DNA from: Eopsaltria australis
Lineage: Eukaryota > Chordata > Aves > Passeriformes > Petroicidae
NCBI GenBank assembly: GCA_034509425.1
Contig: JAVTVJ010001807.1
Location: 23,143-87,142, forward strand
Reading direction: 5' to 3'
Length of the DNA stretch: 64,000 nucleotides
Shown here: piece after piece, positions 36,493-47,945 of the stretch
Layout: each line of letters begins with the position of its first letter
How positions within the stretch are numbered: the first letter of the stretch is position 1
Notes under the pieces: model-generated
The model's input: the letters and a program-made list of their open reading frames with translations, nothing else
Told to the model about the DNA's origin: nothing
Database searches by the model: none
Position numbers and translations under genes: made by a program

Positions 36493-39400
36493 AGAGTGTA
36501 CTGTCAGAGATGTCTGTCAGCCTTACATGAAGGCAGGCTGCCATTCGCTGTAACTACTCACCTAATGATTTTAGGTTTCTATAAATTTAGTTCCATATGA
36601 GTAATGAGTCAATGTTCATTGCTTATACCATCATTTATTGGTGTCATGGCTCTGTCCTCTCCCACGCCTCAGTAGGAGCAGGCAGCCCATCTCAAGTAAT
36701 CTACCTGCTTGCCACCTGACATGCACTGTTTCTGCACTTAACACTGTTGCAGGGTTCAAGGATCTGTCTGTACCTTCATATTACCATGGCCTTTGCCTAT
36801 GATTATTTTTCACAAGTATTTGACAGAAAGGGGAAGGTGTCAGTACACCTGTGCTTTGCTTCCACTTCCCTAAATAGTCCAGCGTAAATTGTTTGTTTAT
36901 ATGTTCCATACCTACAGTGTGGCTTCCTTCAGAAGGACAACTTAATGACAAGGATGCTGCAACTTAATTTTAAATACTTACAGTCTTCCTATATCCAAGG
37001 TCTGACTAATGTGTGGGAGCTATTAAATAATTATACTAAATGTTAGACTTGAGTGCCCTTTCTTCCATATATGTGGGTGAGGATTCTTCACCCTTGACAT
37101 TTGATGGGACAGCAGATTTTGCCTCTGAAAAGAAAAAAAGCCACTGTTGCTAGAGAAATAGTTTCAATGGCTTTCAGATTTTATTTTCAGGAAACACCCA
37201 GAATAGTTTGGACAAGATGAGTCAGAAAGACAGAAGTAATTTAAGACATCTCTATTGCCAATTCAGCTGGGAGCACCTGAACACCAAAGCTGTTCCCAGA
37301 TTACTGTATTACTGTTTCTGCAGTTTCTCTGTGTCTAGAGACATGATCAGTGACTTCTCTCTGATAAACATTTCAGCACTCTTCCCTAGAAAGCTGTGTT
37401 AAGGCTGCAGTGGTCTGTGCAACACATGAAATGAGAGAGTAGTGGACTAGCAGTGGTGCACAAAACCCTGGCAGAGCAACTCACATACACATGGAACTGG
37501 GCTTAAAGTCATCTGTGTTCTAATGCATGCACACAGTCTAACAGTAGAGCTCCTAAGGAGCTCTCTTTCCATAATTGTGACATCATTGTGACTCGATTTT
37601 AAGATATGTAATTTATTTAGTTATGGGCGTTAGTATAATGCATTTGTAAACATATGTACATGCATAACGTATTTAAATAGTACAAGGGAATTCTCTGCAG
37701 GATGACTGGTCGTGAAAATAGGCTCTGCCCCGAGAGGTGCACAGGACAGACCCACACCCAGGACAATACCCCTGCAACAGCTGTGAGAAGTTACCCTCCC
37801 TTCAGTAGCAAAGGGTAATCAGAATTCAGGTCTTATCTCGGGGTTCTTACCACTCAACAGAACACCTTGTTAGTATGTCAGCATGAAACAGACCCAGCTG
37901 CACTGGCACGCTTTCAAAAATTGTATCTATCTTCGTGTAATGCCCTCTAAGCTACCACACACAAACTCTCCTGGTCTGAACTGCTTTCAGGCATTCTGCC
38001 ACTTGCTTCTGCAGGCCTGACCCCAGTGATCCTTGCTCTGAATCACATGTTGGTCACTGCAATCATCTGAGTTAAAAAAAATTTCCAAAGTACAAACTGG
38101 AATGAATTCAAGCCTCATGTGACTGTCCTGTTCATTGTATGCTTCATTGACTTTAGCACAGACACACTGTACTTGCCACAGATATTTTGTAAATACCATC
38201 AGCAGCATAATTTAAGTCTGTTCAGATGAGGGTGGAAGAATTTTTCTTACATGGATGGTACTTTTAATTGTCTGGTTTTTGGAAGCTAAAAAGCTTAACA
38301 CATACTTTCCTGAGAACACAGTGAGTCCCTTTAAAAACAATACATGCAAGAAATGAAGGCTACATAGTGACAAAAAAAAAGAACTGTTTTATTACTATAA
38401 GCATCATTTTAACATGCAATTACCTATAAATTAATGGACAGAAGTAAATACTCCCAATTTCTTATAGAAATGATACTTTAAGTGATTAAGGATAAGTATA
38501 CCAATTCTTTGTTTGTATTCTTCATGATGACTTTTTTCCTCATATTTTTTTTTTCTAAAAATCCATCTGAATAAATATAGGCCTTTCATTTCCTTACCTA
38601 TACTGGAAAACACAAAGAGTTAGGAAGCAAAAAGAGTTTTATTGTATGACAAACAAAGAACAGCAAAATACGGTCACTCCTGGCAATGTAAACAATATCA
38701 GCAAAGTACTGGTACATTGATCCAAAGTCCTTTCTGGTTTACATTGCTGTTAATGTAGTTATTCTGGGTTTACACTAGTGTACCAAGGAGCAGAATTTGT
38801 TCCATTCAAAGATCAGCTTTATCTTTGGATCAGCTGCTCTCCTTTCTGAATATCAGGCAGTTTTCCACAGGCTGGAATTTGAATGTTTAATAATTTCTCT
38901 GTTGCATGAGAGAGAAATGAGTAAATATGTTAACTCACTGCTCAGTCAGGACAGCTCACCAGTCACTCTGATTAGGCACATTGACACCACCAGCACTAGG
39001 AATATAAGAAAGAGGATAGGGCTCATTCAGCCATCAGTAGCCATCAGAAAATCAAGCATCTGCTCTGATAAGTAACTGCAATACAGCCAGAAGTGAGAGA
39101 CAGGGATCTTGAGCAGGGGAAGTTGCTATACCTCTCCTAAAATCTTAGAAAAGAGTGAGTTCCCCTTTGGATTCATGTAATTTTATTTTTTTTTAATTTT
39201 CTTCACTGAGAATAATATGAGTTTTTGACAAGTCTCTTCAAATGGTTGTGCTTAGGAGACCCAAGTCCCACCTGCAAATGTTACTGCCTGAGTGCTTAAG
39301 GATATCAAGTCCTTAAAGACTAGGCTTCAAATTCTGTGCCAATGGAAGCAAATGGACTGAATCACTAAAATTAACTAAAAAGGGGAAAATGGGAACGAAA

Positions 39401-42400
39401 AATTACCGGGACACAAATAATACCTTGGGATAGAAATGAGTTGCTTGGAAATATAGCAATTCTTTACTCACATATACAAAGTGAACTGACTGCCAAATCT
39501 GTGGTCAGGAAGGCATTCTTCCCCACCTCCCCAAACATGTTATATGAGATCTAAATATTTTTGTTGTCTTTCTTGGTCACACTGAGTCAGGCATCATTTG
39601 CTCCATGAAGTGGGCATGTCCCACGACCACTATCAGGTGACTCCAGTCAAGAGTGCAGACTTCTGGGCATTTCTACTACCACATCTCTTAATGTTTATGA
39701 TTAGAGATTAGTTTGAAGGTGATGAAATAAATAGAAAACAGAAAGTAAAAAAGGCTACTTTTTACAAATATGTTTTACAAGCTATTCTTAAACCGACACT
39801 TTGCTTCCACAAAGCGCAGAAGTAAAAGCATGAGGAAGTTACTTTGGTTCATAAATTTAATTGAGCCATAGTTATGCCAATTTTTCTAATTGGGAATGAT
39901 GAGATGTTGGCAAGCCATTTAAACACTGCACTCCCACACATGTAACTCTTCACAGACCAAAGGCACCCAATAATAAATACAACTATTTACACATTACACT
40001 TTTTATTTAGACACATGAAAACAGACAACTGCAGGTTTAAGCTGCCCACAAGAATTATCCACAACAAGAATGTAATGAGGAAAAAGATAGAGGGAGAGAG
40101 AAATATAGTGACAAATTAATTTCTTCATTTGCCATTTCAGAAATAAATTTAAAAGGCAGAAACATTTTTCAAAATTTCTCTTCTGGTAAGCTTGCATCTG
40201 GCTCACTGGTTATTGTTAACCATTCTATTGATAAAACTATAAAGTAACAGCTTTTTCTTCTCAGACCTTCTATCACCATAGATATCGTAAATCTCTTAAA
40301 GAAAGCAAAAAATTTAACATCATGTTTCCAACATATTTTCAAGTTTTGAGTTGAGTTAAGGCTAATCCAAATGTCTTCGTAACTGACAGAAAATGCCAGC
40401 TTAACTTGTTATTTATCAGATTTTTCTGGATGTAGGTAAAAACAACTGTCCTATTTTCAGAACAGGAAAGATAGAAACAAAGTATTACCATAACCATCAG
40501 ACTCTGTTTACTGGAGGGTCTCCCTTGTCAAGATTTTAGTTGTCTCTCCATGACAAGTCTAAACCTGCTATGGCTAGTAGCTGGGACAATAGAATTGCTC
40601 TTAGGCATTTTCTTGCAAGATTTTTATTACCACTTCTATCCCAAGAAGTTAAGAGCTCATTTGGAACCATGTGGTCAGGCCCAGTTCTCAGTTAATGCAA
40701 GGCACCTTACATTCATGAAAATGAATGAAGCTAACTCTCTGAACACAATTAAACATTTGACCCCTAAAGAGCACAGCTGAAGAGCTGAACTAAATCACTT
40801 GTAAATGAGCTAAAACAGATGTTCATATACAGTTCTGCAAAGAGCTGTCAAGAGCTGCCCACAGCCTCCCTTAAAGTGGCATATGGGCTGACATGATAGG
40901 ATAGGATAGGATAGGATAGGATAGGATAGGATAGGAAGTGCTGAATTACAGCATCTCCTTTGAAGAGGTGCTTTGTGCTCACTGACTGACTCCTAAGTGG
41001 GAAGACATTTACCACATACCTTCACATAATGCCTGATAGATATTTCCCAGTGTGTCCTTTAAAAATTCTAGTGTTCAATATCAGTAGGAAGGTATCTAAA
41101 ACTTTTTTGTGTTCTTTGATAGTTTTAAATATTTTATTTTCTTTCCTTTATATTACTTCTCTCTTAATAGATATTATGTGATTAACTTCTATTTTGCAAG
41201 ACTTTAGCAGGGACTTCTGGATAAATTATGGAGTGTATGTACAATGGTTTGAAATTCACTCTTCCATATAATAAGGTTAGAGGAGGGATGTGGGATTTGA
41301 GATGCACTGTTAATTCATGGCTGAATTTCCCATTAATCAAATATTAACTCAAATTATTTCACTATGTAGAATCTAGAATTTTTCTCAAAATAATGATGTA
41401 AAACTGTACCCATCCATCAATGAGGGTAAACAAGTAAAATAAAATGAAAATCAAAACACTTGGAAACCTCACAATGTGTGAATACAACACAAGTGGGACA
41501 CTAATATTTACTACTACAGTTTTTGCACTGCCTCATCATTCTCCTTTGCAACTCTCACCCTTCATTTGCTGTGTTAAGGCTGTGAATTGTCTAGTGTGGG
41601 AGCTGGGTCTTTGTTCTGTTCTTTGCAGGGAGATCATATCAATAAATTTTAGGGTAGAATTTCACACTGTTCCCACTGCTGTCAATGGGCATTTTACATT
41701 GAACTCTTCGTGAGAAGAGTATGAGTCATATAGTACATTTCTGAAAACTCCCAACCCTCCATACATGAGGAGTAGTAAGTCCAGTTTAGACTGTTCCTTT
41801 TCTCTGTCCTGTTCACTTTAATTGCTTTCAGCAGAGGAAGAAAGAAACTTTCACAACCTAGCTTGCAGTTGACATTACGTTTCTCATTTTTAAGTAACAG
41901 TGCTTTTGCAAACTATTCCTGTTACTCAAGTTTGTTAAGCTGTTTCTACACTATTATTCATTCTTGTGGTCTTCTGAGAAGACTGTGAGGTCTGGTGATT
42001 TCAGGAAGTCTTAGGAGTAAAAGGTCAAAGTTCCAGTACAGAAGAGGGGTTGATTCAATGAAAAACCATGACTAAACCATCTTATCCTCCTGTGTCACAG
42101 CCAGCTCCACTGAGTCTGGGGAGAAATGTTATGAAGCATGACTTTGGATTAAACTACATGATTCAAACACAGTGGTTGAGATTTCCAAAACTAATGAGGG
42201 AAATCCCCTCAATGAGTTTGAAAACCTCTAACACTTTAAAAAGATCTATTTACATTTTGTATCTAGAAAGCACAGAGTACTCTGTGGATTGTTTCTTGCA
42301 TGCAGTGTTCATTACAAGTGCAGGAATCTGGTGTTCACTACAAAATACTTGCTTCATATACTGCCTTGTCCTTTCATAGTGCCCTTGCAAAAATGTCATT

Positions 42401-42693
42401 GTCAATGTGTTTTAATCATTATTAGAAACCAGCATGTGAAAGCATAGCTAAACAGATCTTGAATCTTTAAAGGTGACCTTCAAGTGTTTTTGCATATGTT
42501 GTGTTGGAGTGGGTGAATGTGGGACATCTTCACTTTCAGCTCATTTCAACTTTCCCCAGTTGTTCTGCAATTATTTACCAGAAGGACAAGTGGGAATGCT
42601 GATTCTGCCCCAGAAGCTGTGCTTTGTACACCTGCTTATTCACAAAATATTCAGCTTGCTTTTCGGGCAGACAAAATATAAAAGTATTGGCTG
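36493..42693. other. Unannotated host DNA
   Basis: AT-rich sequence; apart from the pentamer microsatellite at 40895-40936 I see no gene or transposon end. Confidence 0.5.
40895..40936. repeat. Pentanucleotide microsatellite (GATAG)n
   Basis: About eight uninterrupted GATAG units. Confidence 0.95.
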
Positions 42694-43346
42694 TGTCACG
42701 ATCCGCTCGTAGGAGCGGGGGTCGTGATGGTTCGTTACTTTGAATCTCAGAGTGCAAAAGAAAACAGGGACAAGTATTTTTGCTTAAATCAAAATCAAAA
42801 GCACTTTATTGAGTGCCAGCAACACGCTTATGCGATAGAGGAGAGAGAGAGAGAAGAAAGAAAAAGAGAGGAAAGGGGGGGCATAGCTACCACGGCACGA
42901 CGAAGTCCTCGTTGTCCGGATCCGATGGATTCGTCTCGTCCGTAGGGAGATCTCGTAGGGGTACATTTTGAGAGTCTCTTTATAGTCTTTTCGAAAGCGA
43001 GGGGCAGGTAACCAAGAGATGAGGCAATCCCTCCAGAGACGAGGGGCAAGTAGCCAGCAGGTGGGGAAATAAGGCCCATTGTTTTAGGGTACAGGTACAG
43101 CGGTACTAGACAGATTGTTCTTGTGCAGTCCTTTCCGCCCCGTTAGCCGAGCGGCACGGTTCTCTGCAGCACAGCTCAGCAGCACAGCTCTGCAGCACAC
43201 CCAGGCACCTGGCAGGCATCCCACCAAGATCTGGCTGGACCTCATTGTGCAAAAGTCCTTTTCCCCTCTTAGGGTCTCTGGGTTTTCGGCCTCTGCTTCT
43301 GTCGATGGTCGTGAGGCAGATAGGGATTTCCGTCCAGACTCTTACA
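42694..43346 (-). mobile_element. 3' LTR of family S provirus
   Basis: 653 bp, TGTCACGATC to CTCTTACA on the plus strand. It matches 47946-48635 but lacks several tens of bases in U3. The minus-strand AATAAA is at 42805-42810. A G/A microsatellite lies at about 42837-42880. Confidence 0.9.
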
Positions 43347-43793
43347 CCACCCCGTGGCTCACGATCGTCGTCAGGAACCTGTAGCATTGTCTCGATGCCT
43401 TCAGGACTCGGTAGTGTTGTTACGATTTCTTCAGGACTCGTCCGTGCCGGTAGCATACCCCTGAAAAGCAGAGACAAAAGTGAAAGAGAGCAGGGAAAAG
43501 AAAAGTAAAGAAAAACAAAAGAATAAGTAATTTTAATCACATGAAATTTTGTTTAAATTTCAACAGGGCAACAATTGCCTTATTATATTCAAATAAACTA
43601 GTTTAATTTCTTACTGTAACTTAAAATCATATTAATAATTATTTAAATCACTATACTTCAAAATTACATTAATACATCGTTACACATTAAAATTATATTA
43701 ATTGATTGAATCACAAAACAATAAAATACCTTAATATTTCATTAATAATTGTTTAAATTACAAAAAGCAGTAAAGTATTTATCTAATTTCTTA
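43347..43793 (-). other. Family S noncoding 3' tail with three 30-bp repeats
   Basis: AT-rich sequence between env and the 3' LTR. Three imperfect 30-bp tandem units lie directly next to the LTR (about 43347-43440), as in the plus-strand copy at 855-944. A start codon near 43458 and an open frame crossing into the LTR down to 43106 are conserved with that copy. The expected purine tract next to the LTR is not present. Confidence 0.7.
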
Positions 43794-45000
43794 TTACACC
43801 TTAGCTTGCCTTGTATCAATAATGTCAGGGGTGTCCACAGAGGATGAAACATCAACCAGGTTATGCATCAGGACCCCGGTGGCAGTAGGTGACCACCCAA
43901 AAAGGGTATCCCACCAACTGTGGTCAGCATCCTTTCTTACCCTTTCCAGAACACGATGTATTTTGTTTACATTGTGATGAACAGTTACCAAGGTTTTCTG
44001 TCCGTTCTTCTTGATCTTCTCCAAAATTTCGATTAAATCCTGATGAAGCAACAATTGCTTTACCAAGGTAAGGTTCATCCCAATGGGGGTAGGCACAACT
44101 TGATGTATCAGTGAGTAATTGGATTGCAAAAGGTGATAAGAAGTAACTGGAGCTAAATAAGAAAAATCACATCCTACAATTTTAGTAGAATTACAAACAC
44201 AAAAATTCGAATGATTTTTAGTGTCCATCACCAAATTTTCTACAACTATTTGATCACAAGCAGTTCTCAAGCATGCACATCCATTGCCTATATACACAAG
44301 CACTGTTTCAGGATTCTCTTTAAGATGAATTTCAAAATGACAGATATTCTGCTCCGTGTCTAAGCAAATGTCCTGAGCTCTGATTGCATTGCTTTCGCAA
44401 ATGAACCCTAGTTGTTCCCGGACAACACAAGTTTCTAAATCCACAGTTTGCCATTTTTTATCAATTTGACAGGTCCATTGCTTATGCTCAAAAGGATAAA
44501 GAAAAGTTCCACCCCAATTCAGCCCCAATGCAATGATAGGGAATATTGAATGCACTGAAGCATTACATACGGTTAACATTCACTGAGTTAATATGTTTGA
44601 TAACAACCACTGGTGGGTTAATGACAACTGCAGTGGTCGTTGTAATTTGGTTAAATCTCTAATTGTGACAGCCAATTTATTCTTTAGTACTTCTGAATCA
44701 ATGCTATTCAAGATTCCCAATCTTGTTCCCACAGCACCGGTTATGTCTCTTTGTGTTAAAAGAGGAACAAGCTGGCTGAATTTCTGTGCATTAGCAATTT
44801 AACTTGTTTGAGAGACCATACCTGGTCCTGATTATATTTGGTCCAATTTCAAAAATTTTCAGGCTTAGCATAACCGATGGTTGGGTGATAGGTATTACAA
44901 CATCAACTTCAAGTCCCTCCCAGTATCTTGTATTGTTTTTACCACACATGATTTTATGGGAAAATTGTACAACAGCTAAGTTTAACAAAAAGTTCAGCAA
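43794..45000 (-). pseudogene. env: Family S env remnant
   Basis: Three pieces in order on the minus strand. 45000-44791 holds a short end of a surface-like region. A different frame from about 44803 to 44580 is heptad-rich (around VTIRDLTKL) and follows a GAVGTRLG-like segment that could be the start of a transmembrane subunit. After a TGA at 44580-44582 the same frame continues open as 261 codons (44579-43794). That part has many cysteines and N-glycosylation sites and a WWDTLF motif before where the membrane span should lie. No CX6CC motif is visible, so it is not a gamma-type Env; a betaretrovirus-like subunit is my inference. The hydrophobic anchor is absent. The frame ends at a stop next to AT-rich tail sequence. 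Confidence 0.65.
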
Positions 45001-45210
45001 TCATCACCTCATGGTACCAAAAAGGGAGGGAAAAAGCATTATTCTTGTCATCCAGCACAAGGGGGGTGCTTACACCATGATATGTAGCTACTGCACTCAG
45101 TATGGGCTTTGCTATGGCATTTATTTTAAATCTATAAATTCTTCATGTCCCTCGGAGTTCCCCTGTGAAAAGTAAACACAAGAGAGCCTGCCACCAAGGG
45201 GCAGAAAAGG

Positions 45211-47481
45211 TTAAAATGATGGAATTATCCAGCGTGTATTTGTCCGATGCTCCTTTCCTAGGGCATCAGAGGCTGTCCATGCTTTTTGCTGCCAAAAAGA
45301 AAGCCATTCAGTCCATTCCTTAAACACAGCATAGAAACAAGCATAGATACAAACAAGAAAGATATTCTGTACTTCACATTGGAGAACACTCCAAACAGCT
45401 ATCAGCTCGCCAACTTGGGCACTGCCTTCCCCCTCTGTTTCACCGGAGGAAGTGTGGAGGGCTACCTTAATAACTGAGGCAGGTTTGTCTTGGCTGCTAC
45501 TGAAGCCTTCTTGTATTGCCAGGTTTTTTACAGCTCCTTCAGTAATTGAGAAAGTGTTACAATAATGTTCAATCTGAGCATCCCACTTTCTAACTGAGGC
45601 CCTCTGGACCACCCCGTCAGGTTGGGGGGTCCCGGTAGAGGCTGCCCTAATAACTTTGAAAGGGCAACTCAAAACAATTGGTTGTTGTTGTGTAATTTTC
45701 TCCACTTCTACCAAAGCTAAGCTAACCAGAAACAGCCCCTTTTCCCAGATAGTGTGTCTTTTTTCAGCATCTCTGAAGCCATGGGAATAAATACCAATAG
45801 GCCTTGTTGGGCCCTCAGGGCCCCGCTGCCAGATGTGTACTGACAGCCCTGAGGAAGCAAATCTCCATTCCACTTGGAAAGGATCAGTAGGGTGAATAGG
45901 GCCTAGGGCTTGGTGAGCTGTTGCTTCAAAAATCAGCAATTGTAAGGCTTCTTCTTGAGAAGCATCCCATTCCCATTTCACCCCTTTTCTCAGCAAGTTA
46001 TAAAGAGGTCTGGCAATTATGGAAAAATCAGGGATGCGTTTTCTCCAAAACACCAATAACCCTAAAGCATGTTGGAGATCTTTCCTAGATTCAGGCATTT
46101 TAATCTGATCTAAAAAGGTTAAGGTTTCGGGTGGGATATCCTTCCACCAAATTCCCAAAAACCAGTTTACCTGGTTCTGAGGACAGAGGTGTTTTGGCTC
46201 GTTGCCTGGACTTTGAAGGAAAAGCTGCTTTGGCTCACTTCCCAGGCTCTGAGGGAGGGGTTGCTTAGGCTCACTGCCCAGACTTTGAGAAAGCAAGGGG
46301 GGTCCACTAATGTCTGGGTTTTCACTATGAGGGACCCCAATGTCCCTGCTAGCCAGTGTTTGCTCTGATTTCTCTTGTGGGGTTTTTACAGGTCCACATT
46401 TTCTATTGTAATTAATCAGATCTTCTGCAACCTCACTACGTGTATAAACTTTGCAATCACTGGCAGGTGAATTCAAGTGTGAACCCAACGGCTGAGAGGG
46501 TGTAGAATTTGGGGCATTCCCGGGATCAGTAGATCCAGTTTGATCTGTCGGGTTTTCAAGGAATCTTTCCAGCTTCTCTACGGGGCCCACAACTGCTATG
46601 GTTTTCTGTAAGACAATCGCTGTGGGTTTGAGTGATTCTGGGGGACCCCGAATTAAAGGGGTCTTCATTTCAGGTTTCACAGGCTTTTGCACAGGGGATT
46701 CATATTCAGGAATCAACTTCGTTTCATGTATCGTTTGCAGACAAGCGGCTTTGTGGACGCTTTCTAGAAGTTGGTCAGGGGTACTAACAATAGCTAAAGG
46801 GTCTCCCCTTTCTAGAGGACTGAGTCCCCCAGCTTGGAAAGTTGCATGCTGAGTTGGGGATGAGGTGTTATGTTTGTCTCCTGTTGTTAAGAAAACACCA
46901 TTTCCCCAGTATCCACTGGCCTCCTGTTCAGTTAAATGAATTTGGTCTCCTCCGGTGAGTGACACTTGGGAGACATATTGTGTTTTAATTAAAGGTGTCA
47001 TAGGAGGACAGCAGTTTTCCCCACAATTTTTAACTTGCTTTAATTCTTTGTGGGGGTAAAGTGATTCCTTTTCCTTTGTGTCTTGTGGTGGATCGGTGTT
47101 CCTTGAGTTTTTAAGACATTTTTCTCTCAAGAGATCTTGTAACAAGAGAGTGTAACTCCTTTCTTCCTCTAATTGTTTTTGCAAAACTTTCACTAGGTTT
47201 TGGAGGGAGTCTATTATTGTTTCCTGCTCACTGCACCGCTTAAAGCGGTGATCTATAGCCGATGTAAGGCATGCTCCTAGTACAGAGCAAATTACAGCTT
47301 TATCTCGGCCAAGTTTGAATTTTGACCCACACTGTAAAGAGTGAATTTTATCAATCACATTTTCTAAATTGAACCAGTTGTTTTGTGCCCACTCTTCCCC
47401 TCCTGGAGAGGGTCGGGCATTGTGTTTTGCTAACAAGGCATAAAATGCAGCTGTATGTTTTGTTTTAGTGTTTGAGGTCAT
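45211..47481 (-). CDS. Gag-like/RT-RNase H fusion frame of the family S ERV
   Basis: An open frame of 775 codons (open from 47538). The first ATG is at 47481, residue 20, and is taken as the start. Numbering follows the open frame. Residues 100-140 form a probable coiled coil (around KVLQKQLEEERSY), residues 145-450 are Pro/Ser/Thr-rich, and residues 418-453 are three 12-residue repeats of the type QSLGSEPKQ. From about residue 457 the sequence becomes RT thumb/connection (WRKRIPDF, PLYNLL) and then RNase H to about 775. Protease and the RT palm with its YxDD box are absent, and an expected RNase H aspartate is Cys in IYACF, so polymerase activity is not expected. Nothing like the Gag major homology region or zinc knuckles is obvious, so 'Gag-like' rests on position. 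Whether a protein is made is unknown. Confidence 0.6.
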   Translation of the reverse strand: MTSNTKTKHTAAFYALLAKHNARPSPGGEEWAQNNWFNLENVIDKIHSLQCGSKFKLGRDKAVICSVLGACLTSAIDHRFKRCSEQETIIDSLQNLVKVLQKQLEEERSYTLLLQDLLREKCLKNSRNTDPPQDTKEKESLYPHKELKQVKNCGENCCPPMTPLIKTQYVSQVSLTGGDQIHLTEQEASGYWGNGVFLTTGDKHNTSSPTQHATFQAGGLSPLERGDPLAIVSTPDQLLESVHKAACLQTIHETKLIPEYESPVQKPVKPEMKTPLIRGPPESLKPTAIVLQKTIAVVGPVEKLERFLENPTDQTGSTDPGNAPNSTPSQPLGSHLNSPASDCKVYTRSEVAEDLINYNRKCGPVKTPQEKSEQTLASRDIGVPHSENPDISGPPLLSQSLGSEPKQPLPQSLGSEPKQLFLQSPGNEPKHLCPQNQVNWFLGIWWKDIPPETLTFLDQIKMPESRKDLQHALGLLVFWRKRIPDFSIIARPLYNLLRKGVKWEWDASQEEALQLLIFEATAHQALGPIHPTDPFQVEWRFASSGLSVHIWQRGPEGPTRPIGIYSHGFRDAEKRHTIWEKGLFLVSLALVEVEKITQQQPIVLSCPFKVIRAASTGTPQPDGVVQRASVRKWDAQIEHYCNTFSITEGAVKNLAIQEGFSSSQDKPASVIKVALHTSSGETEGEGSAQVGELIAVWSVLQCEVQNIFLVCIYACFYAVFKEWTEWLSFWQQKAWTASDALGKEHRTNTRWIIPSF
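46187..46300 (-). repeat. Three 36-bp in-frame repeats
   Basis: Three consecutive 36-bp units encode 12-residue variants of QSLGSEPKQ plus three residues, inside the fusion frame and just before the RT-derived part. All three keep the frame. Confidence 0.85.
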
Positions 47482-47922
47482 GTTTTCGAAGGGACAATGA
47501 AAAACCGCTTTAGGGAGGTAAAACTTAGTTGCATCCACAGTCCCGAGAGCCGGGCTGTGTTCCCCTTCTCTTCCCTAAAGTGGCGAAGAGACTGAGTCTA
47601 CTGGAGGCTCTGTTTAGTTACAATCCGTTGCCTCTCCTAACACCCAGTAGACTAACTCCTTACACACCCACCTGAAAAAGAAACACAACACTCCCCCTTT
47701 TGCACCAAGAGATTCTTTTGTGAAATTCTGAAGACAGAACCCTCAACAGAGTATAGGGGTGCTTTTCACCTAGGCATGTGCAGTTTGCGGGAAATTCGAG
47801 ATGCCCCCTTGCTTTCTAGACACCGCTCACCCTTTTGGAGTGTCGGGCTAGGTGTGGCTGGAGCAAAACATCCTTCCCCTGTTACAGACTACACAAAACC
47901 TTGCAGCCCCTTCTGCCTCAGA

Positions 47923-47940
47923 ATCCTGTCCGTGACGCCA
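47923..47940 (-). other. Primer-binding site, tRNA-Ser type
   Basis: Minus strand reads TGGCGTCACGGACAGGAT, five bases inside the 5' LTR. It is complementary to a 3' end ...ATCCTGTCCGTGACGCCA, which agrees with my recollection of the acceptor and T-arm of a vertebrate tRNA-Ser (CGA anticodon). This makes minus-strand priming by tRNA-Ser likely. Confidence 0.65.
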
Positions 47941-47945
47941 ATTGA

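Noticed and set aside
4810..42693. tRNA, rRNA, microRNA-like hairpins or host exons in the interior
   Set aside because: No cloverleaf, conserved RNA or domain-bearing frame was recognised by eye; gene prediction with transcript data would be needed to claim any.
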